From Glycocaulis alkaliphilus (lineage in GTDB: Bacteria; Pseudomonadota; Alphaproteobacteria; Caulobacterales; Maricaulaceae), in NCBI RefSeq assembly GCF_004000605.1, contig NZ_CP018911.1:930001-994000 (forward strand): a stretch of DNA of 64,000 nt. Reading direction: 5' to 3'. Numbering within the stretch: the stretch's first letter is position 1; every line of letters begins with the position of its first letter. The translations under genes and the position numbers were made by a program. Positions 43,527 through 52,614 of the stretch are shown piece by piece. The notes under the pieces were generated by a model. The model did not search any database. It was not told the origin of the DNA and saw only the letters and a program-made list of their open reading frames with translations.

Positions 43527-44068
43527 GCGCGCTCGCCCGCTATATCCCGTCCACCCGGCTCGCCGCCATCGGGGCGGGCCTGGCCGTACTGGTGATCGTG
43601 CTCGATCAGGCCTCCAAACTCTGGGTGCTGCACGGGCTTGGCTTCATGGAGGGCGGTCCGGGCACGCGGATCGAGGTGCTCGATCCGTGGTTCAACCTCA
43701 CCATGGTGTGGAACAGAGGCGTCAGCTTTGGCCTGTTCGCGGCGGAAAGCCTGTGGACGCGGCTTCTGCTTATCGGGTTCTCGCTGGCTATTGCTGGCGT
43801 GATCGCCTTCTGGCTGACTCGTGCCGAGCGCAAGCTGCAGGCGCTGGCCTTCGGCCTGATCATTGGCGGGGCGGTTGGAAACGTGATTGACCGCATCGCC
43901 TATGGCGCCGTGGCAGACTTTCTGGACTTCTCCGGCCTGTGGTTTCCCTACGTGTTCAACGTGGCCGATGCCGCCATCTCGGTGGGCGTGGCCGGGCTGG
44001 TGCTGGACGTGATCGTGAACGGCAGTGAGCGCAAGGGCGCGGACGCGCCGGGCAAAGTGTCAGATTAA
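43523..44068 (+). CDS. lspA: Lipoprotein signal peptidase LspA
   Basis: Inner-membrane aspartic protease that cleaves lipoprotein signal peptides. 181 residues with four hydrophobic helices; the catalytic aspartates are in [17 protein letters not shown] and [11 protein letters not shown]. An ATGA overlap joins it to ileS. The lipoprotein gene downstream is a predictable client. Confidence 0.95.
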   Translation: MSALARYIPSTRLAAIGAGLAVLVIVLDQASKLWVLHGLGFMEGGPGTRIEVLDPWFNLTMVWNRGVSFGLFAAESLWTRLLLIGFSLAIAGVIAFWLTRAERKLQALAFGLIIGGAVGNVIDRIAYGAVADFLDFSGLWFPYVFNVADAAISVGVAGLVLDVIVNGSERKGADAPGKVSD

Positions 44069-44162
44069 ACTCTCCTCATTCCTGCCGCTAAGGGTGGCGT
44101 TCCCCGCCAAGCCTCTGTTAGAAGTAAACAAGAGTTTTTCAGTTTCAGGAGCGTCTTCACCC

Positions 44163-44702
44163 ATGCGCATCCAAAATATCCTTGCTGTGGCTGCGATGGC
44201 CCTTGTCGGCGCCAGCGCATGCACATCGGGCGTGCGTCAGGCACTGGGCTCGGAACGCACCGCGCCGGACGAGTTCCGCGTCGTCACCATTGCGCCGCTG
44301 ACCGTGCCGCCGGAATACTCGCTGCGCCCGCCTGCGCCCGGCCAGCTTCGCCCTGAAGACATCTTCCCGGACCAGCAGGCGCGCCGCGCCCTGTTTGGCG
44401 ATTTCTCCTCGGAGAATGCCAGCCGTGGCGAGATCCTTCTCGCTGCCCGCGCTGGTGGTGCAGACGCCAACCCCAATGTACGCGCGCTTATTGATGGCGA
44501 GACGGCAGCCGTCGTCCGCAAGAATGAAAGCTTCGCGGACCGTCTGATCTTCTGGCGCTCCGGGACGGTGACACCCGCTGCTGACGGCGCCACGCCGATC
44601 GATGTCGATGAGGAACGCCGCCGCATTCAGGAAATTACCGGCGGAGGCGATGTGACCATCGTGCGTCCGCGCCGGTCAGGCCGGAAGCTGCCGGGGCTTT
44701 AG
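44163..44702 (+). CDS. DUF3035 lipoprotein
   Basis: 179 residues from the ATG at 44163. The signal is MRIQNILAVAAMALVGASAC with lipobox SAC at residues 18-20. The body has FRVVTIAPLTVPPEYSLRPP and PRRSGRKLPGL at the C-terminus, which match the DUF3035 family found next to lspA in alphaproteobacteria. Function not established. Followed by an intrinsic terminator. The longer open frame upstream overlaps lspA and lacks a signal. Confidence 0.88.
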   Translation: MRIQNILAVAAMALVGASACTSGVRQALGSERTAPDEFRVVTIAPLTVPPEYSLRPPAPGQLRPEDIFPDQQARRALFGDFSSENASRGEILLAARAGGADANPNVRALIDGETAAVVRKNESFADRLIFWRSGTVTPAADGATPIDVDEERRRIQEITGGGDVTIVRPRRSGRKLPGL

Positions 44703-44730
44703 GGCTCACGTCTTCCAGCTAGTGAATTGA

Positions 44731-44763
44731 AAACCCCGGATGGCAACGTCCGGGGTTTTTTTA
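44731..44763 (+). terminator. Intrinsic terminator after the DUF3035 gene
   Basis: Stem CCCCGGA/TCCGGGG (44734-44740 with 44749-44755), an eight-base loop and seven T. Its sequence closely resembles the terminator at 53.1 kb. Confidence 0.93.
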
Positions 44764-44780
44764 TTGCCTCTTGCCGGTGT

Positions 44781-44904
44781 CCTCCCCCGTTTACGGGGGA
44801 GGTGTCAGCGCAGCTGACGGAGGGGGGATCTTTTTCCTTAACCCCCCCTCGGCCCTTCGGGCGTTCGAAGCTTCGCTTCTCACCCCGCCCGTAAACGGGG
44901 GGAG
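44781..44904 (+). repeat. Composite hairpin repeat, family A, copy 4
   Basis: CCTCCCCCGTTTACGGGGGA outer hairpin, GTCAGCGCAGCTGAC small hairpin, inner G6/C7 arms, GGCCCTTCGGGC, then a short insertion (a TTCGAAGCTTCG hairpin absent from other copies) and the degenerate outer hairpin CCCGCCCGTAAACGGGGGG. Same orientation as the 29.9 kb copy. Situated between a terminator and the marR stop. Confidence 0.88.
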
Positions 44905-44919
44905 AAACCATGCAGCAAC

Positions 44920-45357
44920 CTACCCCGCCTCGTCCGTATTCAGGCGGCTGAGAAGATCGTGCAGCCGGTCGGTGTCCTCTTCGCCCAGGCGTTCGGCCAG
45001 TTCCGCATTGATCTCACGCAAGGTCTGATCCGCCTTGATGGCCAGCTCGCGCCCTGCTTCGGTCAGGGTGACGATGGCACCCCTCTTATCGCTGCTGTCC
45101 TGGCTGCGCGTGACGAGACCGGCAGCCTCCATGCGGGCAACAAGGCCAGTGACGGCCGGTGCGCCCAGCGCCAGCGTCTCGGAAATCGCGCCCATGCGCC
45201 GTTCGCCGCGCCGCATGAGCAGGAACAGGACGGCAGACTGCGCCGCCGTTACCCCAGCCTCCCCGCGCAGACGGGCGTCCGCCTGCCGGTGCAGCCGCCG
45301 GGCGGTGATTTCCAGCAAGAGATATAGCCGCCGGTCGACGGCGCGCGCGCGTGCCAT
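44920..45357 (-). CDS. MarR family transcriptional regulator
   Basis: 145-residue winged-helix regulator. The winged helix spans about 45-110, with LRGEAGVTAAQSAVLFLLM, GAPAVTGLVARMEAAGLVTRSQDSSDKRGAIVTLTEAGRELA, including the conserved DKR wing motif. Ligand and targets are unknown. It is the last gene of a minus-strand run starting with ubiA. Confidence 0.92.
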   Translation of the reverse strand: MARARAVDRRLYLLLEITARRLHRQADARLRGEAGVTAAQSAVLFLLMRRGERRMGAISETLALGAPAVTGLVARMEAAGLVTRSQDSSDKRGAIVTLTEAGRELAIKADQTLREINAELAERLGEEDTDRLHDLLSRLNTDEAG

Positions 45358-45395
45358 ACTGTCTGATGGCTTGATTCAAGGCCTTTTGAAAAGAA

Positions 45396-46043
45396 CTACC
45401 CGGTAAACCGCCATACCCGGGCGAGGCGCACATCGCGGTCTTCGAGATCCCGGCTGACCGGCGTGTCATAGCGCGCCAGCGGCTCCAGCTTCTCCTTTGG
45501 CAGGAAATGACGGCCCGGATCGCCTATCAGCACCACGCAGCCGCGCCGGTGCAGGCCTTCCAGCCAGCTGGCTATACGCTGTGCGCCGGGGCCTTCGTAG
45601 AACACGTCCCCGGCCAGCACGACATCCCAGCCCTTGTCGACGCCGACAAGATCAGTTTTCTCCGCCTGAATCGTCACGCCGTTCAGCGCGGCGTTGGCCA
45701 GAATCGCCTCTACCGCAAACGCGTCAATCTCGCTGGCTTCCACGCGTGCGGCACCGGCCCTGGCGGCGCCAATGCCCGCAATGCCGCAGCCGCTGGCAAA
45801 GTCCAGCACGTGCCTGCCGGCTACAAGGGCAGGATTGTCCATCAGATAGCGCGCCAGCGCCTGCCCGCCCGCCCAGGCGAACGCCCAGAAAGGCGGCGGC
45901 AGGCCGGCCTCGCCCAAGGCGTCCTCGGTCTGCTGCCAGATGGCTATTGTCTCGTCGGCCAGATGAAAGCGCAGTTCCGGCGTCAGCGGCGCGGACGCGA
46001 TGCGTGTGTGGGCGGCGATGAAGGATTGCGGATCGGCGATCAT
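45396..46043 (-). CDS. Protein lysine methyltransferase-like (METTL20/ETFB-KMT or nicotinamide N-methyltransferase-like)
   Basis: 215-residue class I SAM methyltransferase. FWAFAWAGGQALARYLMDNP and VLDFASGCGIAGIGAARAGAARVEASEIDAFA (SAM site), then LAGDVFYEGPGA which fits the DxFY motif of the METTL20-like group. Bacterial members modify the electron-transfer flavoprotein beta subunit or ribosomal L7/L12; the target here is unverified. Lies between msrB and marR with 38 to 40-base gaps. Confidence 0.82.
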   Translation of the reverse strand: MIADPQSFIAAHTRIASAPLTPELRFHLADETIAIWQQTEDALGEAGLPPPFWAFAWAGGQALARYLMDNPALVAGRHVLDFASGCGIAGIGAARAGAARVEASEIDAFAVEAILANAALNGVTIQAEKTDLVGVDKGWDVVLAGDVFYEGPGAQRIASWLEGLHRRGCVVLIGDPGRHFLPKEKLEPLARYDTPVSRDLEDRDVRLARVWRFTG

Positions 46044-46083
46044 GCCTGCCGTCTACCCTCGCGCGGTGCCCTGCGCCAGCGGG

Positions 46084-46584
46084 CTACGCGTCTCCGGCAG
46101 GAATGAAGCGCAGCGCAATGCCGTTATTGCACCAGCGCTGGCCGGTTGGCTGTGGCCCGTCCTCGAATACATGGCCCTGATGCCCGCCGCAGCGCGCGCA
46201 GTGATACTCGGTGCGCGGCGTCCAGATGCGGTAGTCCGGCTTTGTGTTTACCGCCCCGTCCAGCGGTTGCCAGAAGCTCGGCCAGCCGGTACCGGACTCA
46301 TATTTGGTCTCTGACGAGAAGAGGGGCAGGCCGCACCCGGCACAGGCATAGATGCCCTCGCGGGTCTCATCATTGAGCGGGGAGGAGCCGGGCCGCTCTG
46401 TGCCTTCGCGGCGCAGCACGTTGAATTCGGCAGGTGTCAGGCGTTCGCGCCACTGCGCTTCGCTCAGATTGGCCCAGTCAATGCCGTCCTCGCTGGCCGG
46501 TGGCGTGCTGGCAGAGCCAGTGTTGGACGGTCCGCAGGCGGCCAGCGATATGCCGGAGAGAAGAGCAAGGCGGCGCGTCAGCAT
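46084..46584 (-). CDS. msrB: Peptide methionine (R)-S-oxide reductase MsrB, as an exported lipoprotein
   Basis: 166 residues. A signal sequence with lipobox LAAC puts the mature start at Cys17, so the enzyme is predicted to be anchored in the periplasm. The MsrB domain has zinc cysteines Cys81/84 and Cys129/132, the motif YESGTGWPSFW, and catalytic Cys152 in RWCNNG (the common form is RYCxNS). The start at 46584 lies 67 bases downstream of the ubiA stop; a longer open frame upstream is a shadow of the ubiA 3' end. Confidence 0.92.
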   Translation of the reverse strand: MLTRRLALLSGISLAACGPSNTGSASTPPASEDGIDWANLSEAQWRERLTPAEFNVLRREGTERPGSSPLNDETREGIYACAGCGLPLFSSETKYESGTGWPSFWQPLDGAVNTKPDYRIWTPRTEYHCARCGGHQGHVFEDGPQPTGQRWCNNGIALRFIPAGDA

Positions 46585-46651
46585 GGCAGGCTCCCTTGGG
46601 TCACACTCCCAGATGTAGGGTGAGCTGGCGGTCCGGCCAGCTGCACCCCGA

Positions 46652-47602
46652 TCACATCGGCGCGAGTGCGCCCAGCAATAGCGCGGCCAGCAGAATAAGG
46701 CCGGCCTCCCGGTTGGACTTGAAATGGGCAAGGCAGGCCGCTCCGTCATCGGGGCGGAAGCGCGAGGCCTGCCAGACCAGATGCACCGCATAGGCGGCAA
46801 AGACCGGCGCAAATATCAGCCCGGCACCGGCCTTGATGGCTGCCAGAGCGGTCAGCACCAGCGATGTGCCATAGATGGCGCCGACAGCGGGGCCGATGGC
46901 ATGGCCCAGCGCGCGGGCGGAGGATTTGACGCCTACCAGCGCGTCATCCTCCATGTCCTGGCAGGCATAGATCGTGTCATAGCCCAGCGTCCACAGCGCG
47001 GCGGCGGCATAGAGCAGGCTGGCCGCTATCCAGTCTGCCCCGCCCAGCGCCGCATAGCCCACAAGCACGCCCCAGTTGAAGGTGAGGCCCAGCCAGACCT
47101 GCGGCCACCAGGTGATGCGCTTCATGAACGGATAGGCGGCCACCAGCAGCAAGGCCGCCAGAGCTATGGCGATTGCAGTGAGCGGCAGGAACAGGAGCAC
47201 CAGAGCGCCCACCGCACATTGCGCGGCGAGGAAGATGAGCGCCTGTTTGACGGTGATGGTGCCTGCGGCCAGCGGGCGGTCTGCCGTGCGCGCCACCTTG
47301 GCGTCGAGATCGCGGTCGGCGATGTCGTTCCAGGTGCAGCCCGCCCCGCGCATCGCAATCGCGCCGATGGCAAAGAGGGCCGCATACCCGGCCATGGACC
47401 AGCTTGCGCCCGTGTCCATGGTTGCCAGCGCCAGCCCCCAGAAGCACGGTATGGCCAGCAGCCAGAAGCCTATTGGCCGGTCATAGCGGGCAAGGCGCAA
47501 GTATGGCCGCCAGCCTTCTGGCGCGCGGTCCACAAACGTGCGCGGGATGGAATCGGCTACGCGGCGGTCGCGTGCCTTGCTGTGGGGGCTTTTTGCATTC
47601 AT
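46652..47602 (-). CDS. ubiA: 4-hydroxybenzoate polyprenyltransferase UbiA
   Basis: 316-residue polytopic membrane enzyme for prenylation of 4-hydroxybenzoate in ubiquinone synthesis. The two metal/prenyl-diphosphate Asp-rich motifs are NDIADRDLD (within GAGCTWNDIADRDLDAKVARTADRPL) and YACQDMEDD. About eight hydrophobic helices follow. A 50-residue N-terminal extension is hydrophilic. Divergent from rsmE with about 83 bases between starts; the ubiA-rsmE-gshA neighbourhood is common in alphaproteobacteria. Confidence 0.94.
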   Translation of the reverse strand: MNAKSPHSKARDRRVADSIPRTFVDRAPEGWRPYLRLARYDRPIGFWLLAIPCFWGLALATMDTGASWSMAGYAALFAIGAIAMRGAGCTWNDIADRDLDAKVARTADRPLAAGTITVKQALIFLAAQCAVGALVLLFLPLTAIAIALAALLLVAAYPFMKRITWWPQVWLGLTFNWGVLVGYAALGGADWIAASLLYAAAALWTLGYDTIYACQDMEDDALVGVKSSARALGHAIGPAVGAIYGTSLVLTALAAIKAGAGLIFAPVFAAYAVHLVWQASRFRPDDGAACLAHFKSNREAGLILLAALLLGALAPM

Positions 47603-47685
47603 GCCCGACTAGTTATCGCGCCGGATGCCCGCCGCATAGCCCTTGACGCTTGGCGTATGGCCGCACCGGCGCTAGAGGGGAGGGC

Positions 47686-48453
47686 ATGGTCACCACACCC
47701 CGCCTTTTTGTCGATGCGCCGCTGAGCGAAGGTGCTGAGCTGATCCTGCCGCGCGAGCAGGCGCATTATCTCGTCAATGTCATGCGCCGCGAGGCGGGAG
47801 CGCCGGTGCGTGTCTTCAATGGGCGTGACGGCGAATGGCAGACAAAAGTCGCCGAAGCTTCGCGCAAGGGTGCGTCCCTGCAGGTGGAAACCCGCCTACG
47901 CGAGCAGACCGGCGTGCCGCCTTTGCGCCTGTGTTTTGCGCCGGTGAAGAAGGCGCGTACCGATTTCATCGTCGAGAAAGCGACGGAGCTGGGCGCGGCG
48001 TGCATCCAGCCCGTCATCACACGGCGCACCCAGTCCGAGCGGGTGCGGACCGACCGTCTGCTCGCTCTTGCCACCGAAGCGGCTGAGCAGACCGAGCGGC
48101 TGTGCCTGCCGGAAATGTCAGAGCCGGTTTCGCTGGAGCGCCTGCTGGCCTGCTGGCCGGACGGTGAGCGCCTGATCTTCTGCGATGAGGCAGGGGACGG
48201 GGAGGGGGCCTGGGGCGGCTCGCAGGGCCGAGCGCGGCCCTTGGCGGACATGCTGCAGGGCGAGACGGACCCGTCAGGCCCGTGGACCATCCTTATCGGC
48301 CCCGAAGGCGGGTTTGATGATGCGGAGAGGACGCATTTGCGTTCGCTGCCCTTCGTGCGCGCTGTCACGCTCGGCCCGCGCATCTTGCGGGCCGACACGG
48401 CTGCGGTGGCCGCGCTCACGCTATGGCAGGCCGCGCTGGGAGATTGGCGCTGA
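47686..48453 (+). CDS. rsmE: 16S rRNA (uracil-1498-N3)-methyltransferase RsmE
   Basis: 255-residue SPOUT methyltransferase. N-terminal PUA-like part with YLVNVMRREAGAPVRVFNG; C-terminal trefoil-knot domain with IGPEGGFDDAERTHLRSL and LGPRILRADTAAVAAL. A strong GAGGGGAGGGC ribosome site precedes the ATG at 47686. The gene is followed by a hairpin (about 48480-48525) of AAGGACGAGGG arms without a T-run. Confidence 0.94.
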   Translation: MVTTPRLFVDAPLSEGAELILPREQAHYLVNVMRREAGAPVRVFNGRDGEWQTKVAEASRKGASLQVETRLREQTGVPPLRLCFAPVKKARTDFIVEKATELGAACIQPVITRRTQSERVRTDRLLALATEAAEQTERLCLPEMSEPVSLERLLACWPDGERLIFCDEAGDGEGAWGGSQGRARPLADMLQGETDPSGPWTILIGPEGGFDDAERTHLRSLPFVRAVTLGPRILRADTAAVAALTLWQAALGDWR

Positions 48454-48550
48454 CGCCTTTCGTGAATTCTTTGCCCAAAGCCCTCGTCCTTTCGGACGCA
48501 GTGGCGCTCGAAGGACGAGGGAAAAGCTCGGCATTTCCGGTTCCGGGGTT

Positions 48551-51085
48551 TCAGTGATCCAGCTGAGCGTTGGTCCACAGCGCTTCGAGATGCGCCTTGA
48601 AGAAGGCGTCCTTGCGGGCAAACTCGATACCATCGACGCCATCATCCGCCGCCGTTCCGGCGCGCAGGACAATGCCTTCGATCAGCCCGCCTGAAGCCTG
48701 CCGGAAGAGCTCCAGCCCCTCTTGCGGTTCGCCGAGATGATCGATCAATGTCCGCGCCAGAAAGGCGCGTCCGCTGGCCAGCGCCGGATTGTCGTTTGAC
48801 AGGCGCCCCTCGCGCAAGGCCAGCCCCTCGCGATAGGCTGCGGCGGCCTGTCTGTACTGGCCGAGGCGTTCATTGAGATAGCCCCAGCTATTGAGCATGA
48901 TGCCCAGATGAATGTCAGATCGGCCGGGGGCCTGGCGCATATCCTCGATAGCATCGCGCATGAAGGGTTCGGCACCGCGATAGTCATGCTGGAGCAGCGC
49001 GACATGCCCGCGATTATAGTCGGCAATAGCGCGACGATGTGTGCCGCGCGGCCAGACATCAGCGAGGAGGGCATGGCTCCGGCTTGCCGCCTCGCGCGCT
49101 TCGTCCTCCCGGCCAAGGAGATTGAGTATGGTTGCCAGCTCCAGCCAGGCCGCACCCACATCACTGCCTGTGGTGACACCGTAGGCCGCGTGCGTTTCCA
49201 GAACCCGGCGCACGACCGGCTCTGCCTCGGCGGCCTGTCCCTGCATGCGCAGGGTGGCGGCGATGTTCAGCAGCGGAAATACAGTGGAGCGCCCCTGCGG
49301 CCCGTCCTGCGCGATGCGCATGGCAAGAGATTCCCGGTAATGACCCAGCGCCTCGCTCAGGCGCCCCTGACTGCGCAGGATACGCCCTGACAGCTCGTGC
49401 CAGTCACGCCTCTGGTCAGGCCGCCCGGCGGGGATAACCGCCTCCGCGGATGCCAGCAGGGCCTCTGCGCCGGCAAGATCGCCTGCTTCCAGCATCAGCT
49501 CGGCGCGCTGGTAGAGGATGGTAAACAGCCCGGCTGCTTCGTTCGGCCCTGCGGCCTCGTAGATGGCTTGCGCAGCTGCTAGCGAGCCCAGGGCCGCGTC
49601 ATTCATCGACAGGCGCCGCTGGACAACTGCCAGCGTGTAGAGCCCGCGCGCGTAGGAGGGCGTGTCTGACCCATACACTTCGCCCCGGAGGTCCATATTG
49701 CGCCGGGCAACAGCCAGCGCCTCGTCCCGGTCGCCGTTGAACACGAGGTGGATGGCATAGGCATCCAGCAGGCTCGCCCGGATGTGCTCTCCTCTATCCG
49801 TCTGCTCCAGCACTTCAAGCCCGCGCACAAACACCGGCCCGGCCTCGGTGGGGCGGTATTGCTCGTGAATGGAGAGAGCCAGATTCTCATACCCCCGGGC
49901 GATCTCGGTGGCGGGATTGTCCGCGCGGGCTTCGAGCGCCTCCAGCCGCTCGCGCGCATTGGCTTCTGCCTCGGCAAAGCGGGCAAGGCGAAACAGCGCC
50001 GTCCATACGCGCTCAGACGCTGCCGCCGTCCGCAGCCCCGGCTCGCCATCGTGTACGCGCACCATCCGGTAATGCTGTTCCAGAAGCGGCAGGGCGGCGG
50101 CATAGCCCGATACGTCCTGCACGCCCGTCGCATGGTTGAGCAGGTAGGTGGCGAGGAATTCCGGCGGCGTTTGCGGGTCTGCCGCCGCCGCCTCATAGGC
50201 ACGGGTGTTCAGGTCCGCCGCTACGCCGGTCAGTCCCGCGACGCGTGCGTGGTTGGCGATTTCGGAGAGTATCCGCGCGCGGTGGCGGTCATTGCGGGTA
50301 TGCGCCTCGACCAGATCAGCCATGCGGCCAAGGCCATCGGTATCTTCCTGTGCGGCCAGCTGACTGGCCAGCGTGCCCGCAAGTGTGACGATGGTCAGAT
50401 CACCGGCTTCGCGCGTGGACAGCGCAATGCGCAGCGCCTCGCGGCGGGCATCAACAGCCTGTGCGTCATGGCCGTCTGCCAGCACATCTTCGCCAAGTCC
50501 CTCCAGTACAACGCCCACATAGGCGTGGTCCGGCCCAAAGACCTGCGTGTACGCGGCGAGCGCGTTGCGACGCCGCTCGCTGGCCTCGTAATACTGCCCG
50601 CCGGCATGCAGGGCGTTGGCGAACTGGTTGAGCGTACTGGCCCGCCATTCGAGCGTATCGTCCCCTTGCGGTCCTTGCTCCACCGCACGGCGGAAATACG
50701 CGATAGCCAGGTCAGGCTCGCCGGATTCCGCACTGACCATCCCGGCATAGGCAACATATTGCGCGTAGGTCTCTGGCGCCGTGTCCGCCACCTCGTGCAG
50801 GGCAAAGCCCCGTTCAAGCCATTCCAGCGCCCTGGCGCGATCCTCCAGCTGATGGGCGAGGATGCCGAGCGAAAAGGCCGTTGCCGCACGCTCCGCCGGA
50901 TCGGTTTCGGGAATTTGCGCGAACACCCTTTCAAACAGGGTGTAAGCACGTTGCGTCTCACCCGCCTCGTAGGCGGCCATGGCCGGTGCGCGCAGCTCGG
51001 CATAAGCGTCGCTTCCGGCATCCTGACCGGACGCGCTGCCAATGCCTGCCGCCAGCAGAACCCCAACTGAAAGCCAGCTGCGCAT
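48551..51085 (-). CDS. Large exported tetratricopeptide-repeat protein
   Basis: 844 residues from the ATG at 51085, with a signal peptide (about 1-21, ending SASGQ) and no later membrane helix, so predicted periplasmic or surface exposed. The rest is a long solenoid of TPR-like units, for example FSLGILAHQLEDRARALEWLERGFALHE and LLNIAATLRMQGQAAEAEPVVRRVLETHA, present from about 30 to 800. No CHAT or enzyme domain is seen at the C-terminus. In-frame sequence upstream of the chosen start is antisense to gshA. It interrupts the otherwise usual rsmE-gshA adjacency, on the opposite strand. Confidence 0.85.
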   Translation of the reverse strand: MRSWLSVGVLLAAGIGSASGQDAGSDAYAELRAPAMAAYEAGETQRAYTLFERVFAQIPETDPAERAATAFSLGILAHQLEDRARALEWLERGFALHEVADTAPETYAQYVAYAGMVSAESGEPDLAIAYFRRAVEQGPQGDDTLEWRASTLNQFANALHAGGQYYEASERRRNALAAYTQVFGPDHAYVGVVLEGLGEDVLADGHDAQAVDARREALRIALSTREAGDLTIVTLAGTLASQLAAQEDTDGLGRMADLVEAHTRNDRHRARILSEIANHARVAGLTGVAADLNTRAYEAAAADPQTPPEFLATYLLNHATGVQDVSGYAAALPLLEQHYRMVRVHDGEPGLRTAAASERVWTALFRLARFAEAEANARERLEALEARADNPATEIARGYENLALSIHEQYRPTEAGPVFVRGLEVLEQTDRGEHIRASLLDAYAIHLVFNGDRDEALAVARRNMDLRGEVYGSDTPSYARGLYTLAVVQRRLSMNDAALGSLAAAQAIYEAAGPNEAAGLFTILYQRAELMLEAGDLAGAEALLASAEAVIPAGRPDQRRDWHELSGRILRSQGRLSEALGHYRESLAMRIAQDGPQGRSTVFPLLNIAATLRMQGQAAEAEPVVRRVLETHAAYGVTTGSDVGAAWLELATILNLLGREDEAREAASRSHALLADVWPRGTHRRAIADYNRGHVALLQHDYRGAEPFMRDAIEDMRQAPGRSDIHLGIMLNSWGYLNERLGQYRQAAAAYREGLALREGRLSNDNPALASGRAFLARTLIDHLGEPQEGLELFRQASGGLIEGIVLRAGTAADDGVDGIEFARKDAFFKAHLEALWTNAQLDH

Positions 51086-51226
51086 ACCCGCCTCCCACGA
51101 TTTGGCGTACTCTAGCGCAGCTATCTGCCCGGCCATCTGACAAATATAGACAGGCCGCGCCCTTGCCCGCTGGCGTCCGTCCGCATAAGTGACGGGGACC
51201 TTGAAGGTTGGGAGGCCCGGACACGG

Positions 51227-52600
51227 ATGAGCGGTACGTACACGCCCGGCGGCGAAGGCCCCCCCATTGAAAGCAAGGACCAGCTCATCGCCCACCTCGC
51301 CTCGGGCGAGAAACCGCGCGAAAGCTGGCGCATCGGTACCGAGCACGAGAAGTTCGGTTTCACGCTCGATGGTCACCGCCCGCTCCCCTATGAGGGTGAC
51401 GGGCCGACGGTCCGCAAGATGCTCGAAGGCCTTACCCGCTTTGGCTGGGAAGTGATCGAGGAAGACGGCAAGCCGGTGGCGCTCAAACGCAAGGGCGCAT
51501 CTGTCACGCTGGAGCCGGGCGGGCAGTTCGAGCTATCGGGTGCGCCGCTGGAAACGCTGCACCAGACCTGTGCCGAGGTGAACGGGCATTTGCGTGAAGT
51601 GCGCGAAGTGGCCGACGAGATTGGCGCCGGGTTCTTAGGGTTAGGCTTCTCGCCGAAATGGTCTCTGGAAGAGACCCCGATGATGCCGAAAGACCGCTAC
51701 AACATCATGAAGGCCTACATGCCCAAAGTGGGCGGGCTGGGCCACCAGATGATGTTCCGCTCCTGTACGGTGCAGACCAATCTCGATTTCGCCTCAGAGG
51801 CCGATATGCGCGCGAAATTCCGCGCCTCCATGGCCCTGCAGCCCATCGCCACCGCGCTCTTTGCCAACTCCCCCTTCGCCGATGGCCGCCCGAACGGATT
51901 TGTCTCCTATCGCGCCCATGTCTGGACCGATGTGGACCCGGACCGTACCGGCATCCTCCAGTTCGTGTTCGATGAAGGCTTTTCCTACGAGCACTACGCG
52001 GACTGGGCGCTCGATGCGCCGATGTATTTCGTCAAGCGTGAGGGCCGTTTCCTTGATGCGTCGGGGCAGAGCTTCCGCGATTTCCTCAAAGGCAAGCTGC
52101 CTGCCCTGCCGGGCGAGCTTCCCGTCATGGGCGACTGGGAGGATCATCTCTCCACGCTCTTTCCTGAGGTGCGCCTGAAGACCTTCCTGGAACAGCGCGG
52201 CGCCGATGGCGGGCCGTGGAATAATCTGTGTGCGCTGCCCGCGCTGTGGGTGGGGCTGCTTTATGATGACACAGCGCTCGCCGCAGCGCTGGACCTGGTG
52301 AAGGACTGGACGGCGGAGGAGCGCGTCGCGCTGCGTCTGGGGGCTGCCCATTGCGGGCTGAAAACGCCCTTCCGCAGCGGCACGATGCAGGACCTCGCCA
52401 AGGAGGTGCTGGCCATCGCCCGTTCAGGCCTGAAAGCGCGCGCCCGCCTCAACCATCATGGCGAGCACGAGGCGGTCTTCCTCGATGATCTCGATGAGAT
52501 CGCGGCGAGCGGCATCACCCCCGCCGAGCGCCTGCTGGCGCTCTATGACGGGCCGTGGAACGGCTCTGTGGAGCCGATCTTCAAGCAGGCGGCTTACTAG
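51227..52600 (+). CDS. gshA: Glutamate-cysteine ligase, plant/alphaproteobacterial type
   Basis: First step of glutathione synthesis. 457 residues, the size of the plant-type GCS2-related enzyme of rhizobia and not the larger E. coli GshA. Motifs: RIGTEHEKFGF, VTLEPGGQFELSGAP, LGLGFSPKW, MFRSCTVQTNLDF, and the C-terminal RLGAAHCGLKTPFR. Followed by yjdM after 14 bases. A glutathione S-transferase is also encoded in the window. Confidence 0.93.
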   Translation: MSGTYTPGGEGPPIESKDQLIAHLASGEKPRESWRIGTEHEKFGFTLDGHRPLPYEGDGPTVRKMLEGLTRFGWEVIEEDGKPVALKRKGASVTLEPGGQFELSGAPLETLHQTCAEVNGHLREVREVADEIGAGFLGLGFSPKWSLEETPMMPKDRYNIMKAYMPKVGGLGHQMMFRSCTVQTNLDFASEADMRAKFRASMALQPIATALFANSPFADGRPNGFVSYRAHVWTDVDPDRTGILQFVFDEGFSYEHYADWALDAPMYFVKREGRFLDASGQSFRDFLKGKLPALPGELPVMGDWEDHLSTLFPEVRLKTFLEQRGADGGPWNNLCALPALWVGLLYDDTALAAALDLVKDWTAEERVALRLGAAHCGLKTPFRSGTMQDLAKEVLAIARSGLKARARLNHHGEHEAVFLDDLDEIAASGITPAERLLALYDGPWNGSVEPIFKQAAY

Positions 52601-52614
52601 ACAAGGAGCACCCC

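Noticed and set aside
46084-46812. A longer msrB starting at 46812
   Set aside because: The extra part overlaps ubiA and hides an excellent lipoprotein signal at 46584.
48551-51376. A 941-codon TPR protein starting inside gshA antisense
   Set aside because: The first 97 codons lie opposite the gshA start and carry no signal peptide; the ATG at 51085 gives a normal exported start.
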